Shown here in pieces: positions 4,471-5,763 of a stretch of 5,763 bases of DNA. The position numbers and the translations under genes are program-made. The notes under the pieces were generated by a model. It ran no database searches, was not told the origin of the DNA, and saw nothing but the letters and a program-made list of their open reading frames with translations. Origin of the DNA: an uncultured Clostridia bacterium (GTDB lineage: Bacteria > Bacillota > Clostridia > Oscillospirales > Ruminococcaceae); contig CAMYUO010000143.1 of assembly GCA_947302065.1 (NCBI GenBank), positions 1 through 5,763 on the forward strand, given 5' to 3'. Each line of letters begins with the position of its first letter. Position 1 is the stretch's first letter.

Positions 4471-5157
4471 ATGGATAAGCGGATCCTTATAATAGAAGAC
4501 GAGGCTGCGATAAGAGAGATACTGACAGCACCGCTGCAGGCGCAGGGTTACATTGTCACAGGCGCAGCCGACGGTCTTGAGGGAATCAATGCGTATCACG
4601 ACGGTAAGTTTGACCTTATACTGCTTGACATAATGCTGCCGAAGATAGACGGATACACGGTCTGCGAAATGATACGCAGAGAGTCAGACATACCGATAAT
4701 AATGCTGACTGCACTCGACTCCGAGCAGGCACAGATAAAAGGATTTGACACGCTTGCCGACGATTACATAACAAAGCCGTTCTCGATAAGGCTCGTGCTC
4801 AAGCGTGTCGAAGCGCTTTTGCGCAGAACGGCATCCGAGACCGAAAACCCCGACGGCGAGATAAGATACCGTGACCTGACGCTCAGCGAGACAGAGCGCA
4901 GAGTGACCGTCTCGGGCAAAGAGGTCACGCTGACACATCTTGAATTTGAGATACTGCTTTTGTTTTTGAAAAACAAAGGCCGTGTGTTTTCCCGTGATGA
5001 CCTGCTCAATCTCGTATGGGGATACAACTTTGCAGGCTATGAAAAGGGCGTTAATTTCCACATAATGAACCTGCGAAAAAAACTGAAAGCCGATTATATC
5101 GAGACTGTAAGAGGGGTGGGATACCGTATTGCGAAAGAGGATCAGAAACAGCCTTAG
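4471..5157 (+). CDS. OmpR/PhoB-family two-component response regulator
   Basis: This 228-residue DNA-binding regulator is activated by phosphorylation. The receiver domain (about 2-118) has the acidic pocket Glu9/Asp10, phospho-acceptor Asp53 in LLDIMLPKIDG, switch Thr80 in IIMLTA and Lys102 in ADDYITKPF, so all catalytic residues are present. The C-terminal winged helix (about 130-222) shows LTLSETERRVTVSGKEVTLT, EFEILLLFLKNKGRVFSRDDLL, the recognition-helix segment VNFHIMNLRKKL and the closing TVRGVGYRI. Length is normal for the family. A longer in-frame ATG exists at 4456, but the G-rich ribosome binding site (GGGGGTG, 4458-4464) overlaps it and is well spaced for ATG 4471, which also gives the usual MDKRILIIEDE opening. 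The kinase gene starts inside its 3' end, so the two form a coupled sensor-regulator pair. The stimulus and target genes cannot be read from sequence. Confidence 0.95.
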   Translation: MDKRILIIEDEAAIREILTAPLQAQGYIVTGAADGLEGINAYHDGKFDLILLDIMLPKIDGYTVCEMIRRESDIPIIMLTALDSEQAQIKGFDTLADDYITKPFSIRLVLKRVEALLRRTASETENPDGEIRYRDLTLSETERRVTVSGKEVTLTHLEFEILLLFLKNKGRVFSRDDLLNLVWGYNFAGYEKGVNFHIMNLRKKLKADYIETVRGVGYRIAKEDQKQP

Positions 5158-5763
5158 TGCAAAGGTCTTCCTGTGGGTTTTCTCCACGCTGACGATATGC
5201 TGCATATTAGTTTACGGCATCATTTTTGCACTGCTGCCGAGCCAGTTCGACGTCAGGATGTACAACGAGATGGAGGACAAGGTTACGCAGCTCGCATACA
5301 GGTTAGACGGCAGAACGATGTATCAGGCATACGATGAGCTTGAAGAATTCTGCAGGAGCAACAATGCGTCTGTCACGCTCAGCGGTTACGGCGAGACACG
5401 CACCTTCGGCGAGATAAACATGGAGTATGAAAGCGACAGCGTCATCGGAACAACTATCACTGCAACCGTTTATCTGACCGATATGTATTCCGAATACGAA
5501 ATTACAGTAAACTATCTTTCAAGGGCGGCACACATCATAACAAACGTAATGCTGTGGCTTTTGCCGGTGGTCATCGCAGGCATACTTCTGCTGTCGCTGC
5601 TGAGTGCATTCATATGCAGCAAGGTCATCGTCAGCCCGATAAAGAAGATAAGCGTTATCTCAAAGAAAATGACTGCGCTTGACCCGACATGGAAATGCGA
5701 TGTCAGCCGCAGCGACGAGATCGGCGTGCTGTCAGAGAGCCTTAACACAATGGCGTCACGCCT
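5129..5763 (+). CDS. Sensor histidine kinase, N-terminal part through HAMP (runs off right edge)
   Basis: An open frame of 211 codons continues past the window edge. The probable start is TTG at 5129, which gives MRKRIRNSLSAKVFLW after initiator Met; the G-rich GAGGGGTGGG at 5111-5120 lies 8 nt before it. No ATG or GTG lies upstream in frame, and the first internal ATG falls after the first membrane helix. Order: cationic tail, membrane helix 1 (about 13-36), a small extracytoplasmic domain of ~100 residues (about 37-135), membrane helix 2 (about 137-163), then a HAMP linker (about 164-211) with the conserved Pro170 (VSPIKKI) and Asp-Glu motif (SDEIGVLSESLNTM). The phospho-accepting His box and ATPase domain should follow but lie outside the window. 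The gene overlaps the response regulator by 29 nt, the usual order and coupling of such pairs, so it should phosphorylate that regulator. The histidine-kinase call rests on this context plus topology. Confidence 0.88.
   Translation, partial: MRKRIRNSLSAKVFLWVFSTLTICCILVYGIIFALLPSQFDVRMYNEMEDKVTQLAYRLDGRTMYQAYDELEEFCRSNNASVTLSGYGETRTFGEINMEYESDSVIGTTITATVYLTDMYSEYEITVNYLSRAAHIITNVMLWLLPVVIAGILLLSLLSAFICSKVIVSPIKKISVISKKMTALDPTWKCDVSRSDEIGVLSESLNTMASR

Noticed and set aside
4684..5205. Minus-strand frames under the response regulator and, similarly, under the cyclase, binding-protein and kinase genes
   Set aside because: They are antisense shadows of strongly supported genes and have no recognisable protein features.
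1..5763. CRISPR arrays, tRNA or rRNA genes, insertion sequences
   Set aside because: No regular repeat-spacer pattern, cloverleaf, rRNA segment, transposase or terminal inverted repeats were found, including around the 914-920 join.

Overview
The window looks like a chromosomal segment of a Gram-positive Clostridia, most likely a Ruminococcus-like Oscillospiraceae. This rests on moderate GC content, frequent ATA isoleucine codons, AGGAGG-type ribosome binding sites, near-consensus sigma-A promoters, a lipobox-type lipoprotein signal peptide and the style of the signalling proteins. It is an inference; no rRNA or other taxonomic marker is present.

Layout. Positions 1-508 (minus strand) hold the start of an unrecognised acidic protein that runs off the left edge. 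Positions 509-801 are intergenic and contain a perfect TTGACA-17-TATAAT promoter pointing right. It reads into a gene remnant at 802-1024: the first ~40 codons of an OPT-family oligopeptide transporter fused, out of frame, to the last ~35 codons of an unrelated GGDEF protein, closed by an intrinsic terminator. This looks like a deletion scar. Positions 1071-1478 have no convincing protein gene, but hold a second intrinsic terminator with a possible promoter before it (a candidate ~75-nt RNA).

A second perfect promoter, with an extended -10 and a 13-bp dyad in its spacer, drives a two-gene operon at 1576-4316. The first gene encodes a membrane-anchored diguanylate cyclase with a large extracytoplasmic sensor domain. 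The second encodes a sugar-type ABC solute-binding lipoprotein whose start overlaps the stop of the first by 4 nt. A strong terminator follows immediately, so no permease or ATPase gene is co-transcribed. The simplest reading is a sensory pair: the lipoprotein binds a solute outside the cell and may present it to the cyclase, which sets cyclic di-GMP levels inside.

From 4371 a separate promoter drives a two-component system: an OmpR/PhoB-type response regulator (4471-5157), then a histidine kinase (5129 to the right edge) that begins at a TTG codon inside the regulator gene. Inverted and direct repeats around this promoter are candidate autoregulatory sites. The kinase is cut off after its HAMP domain.
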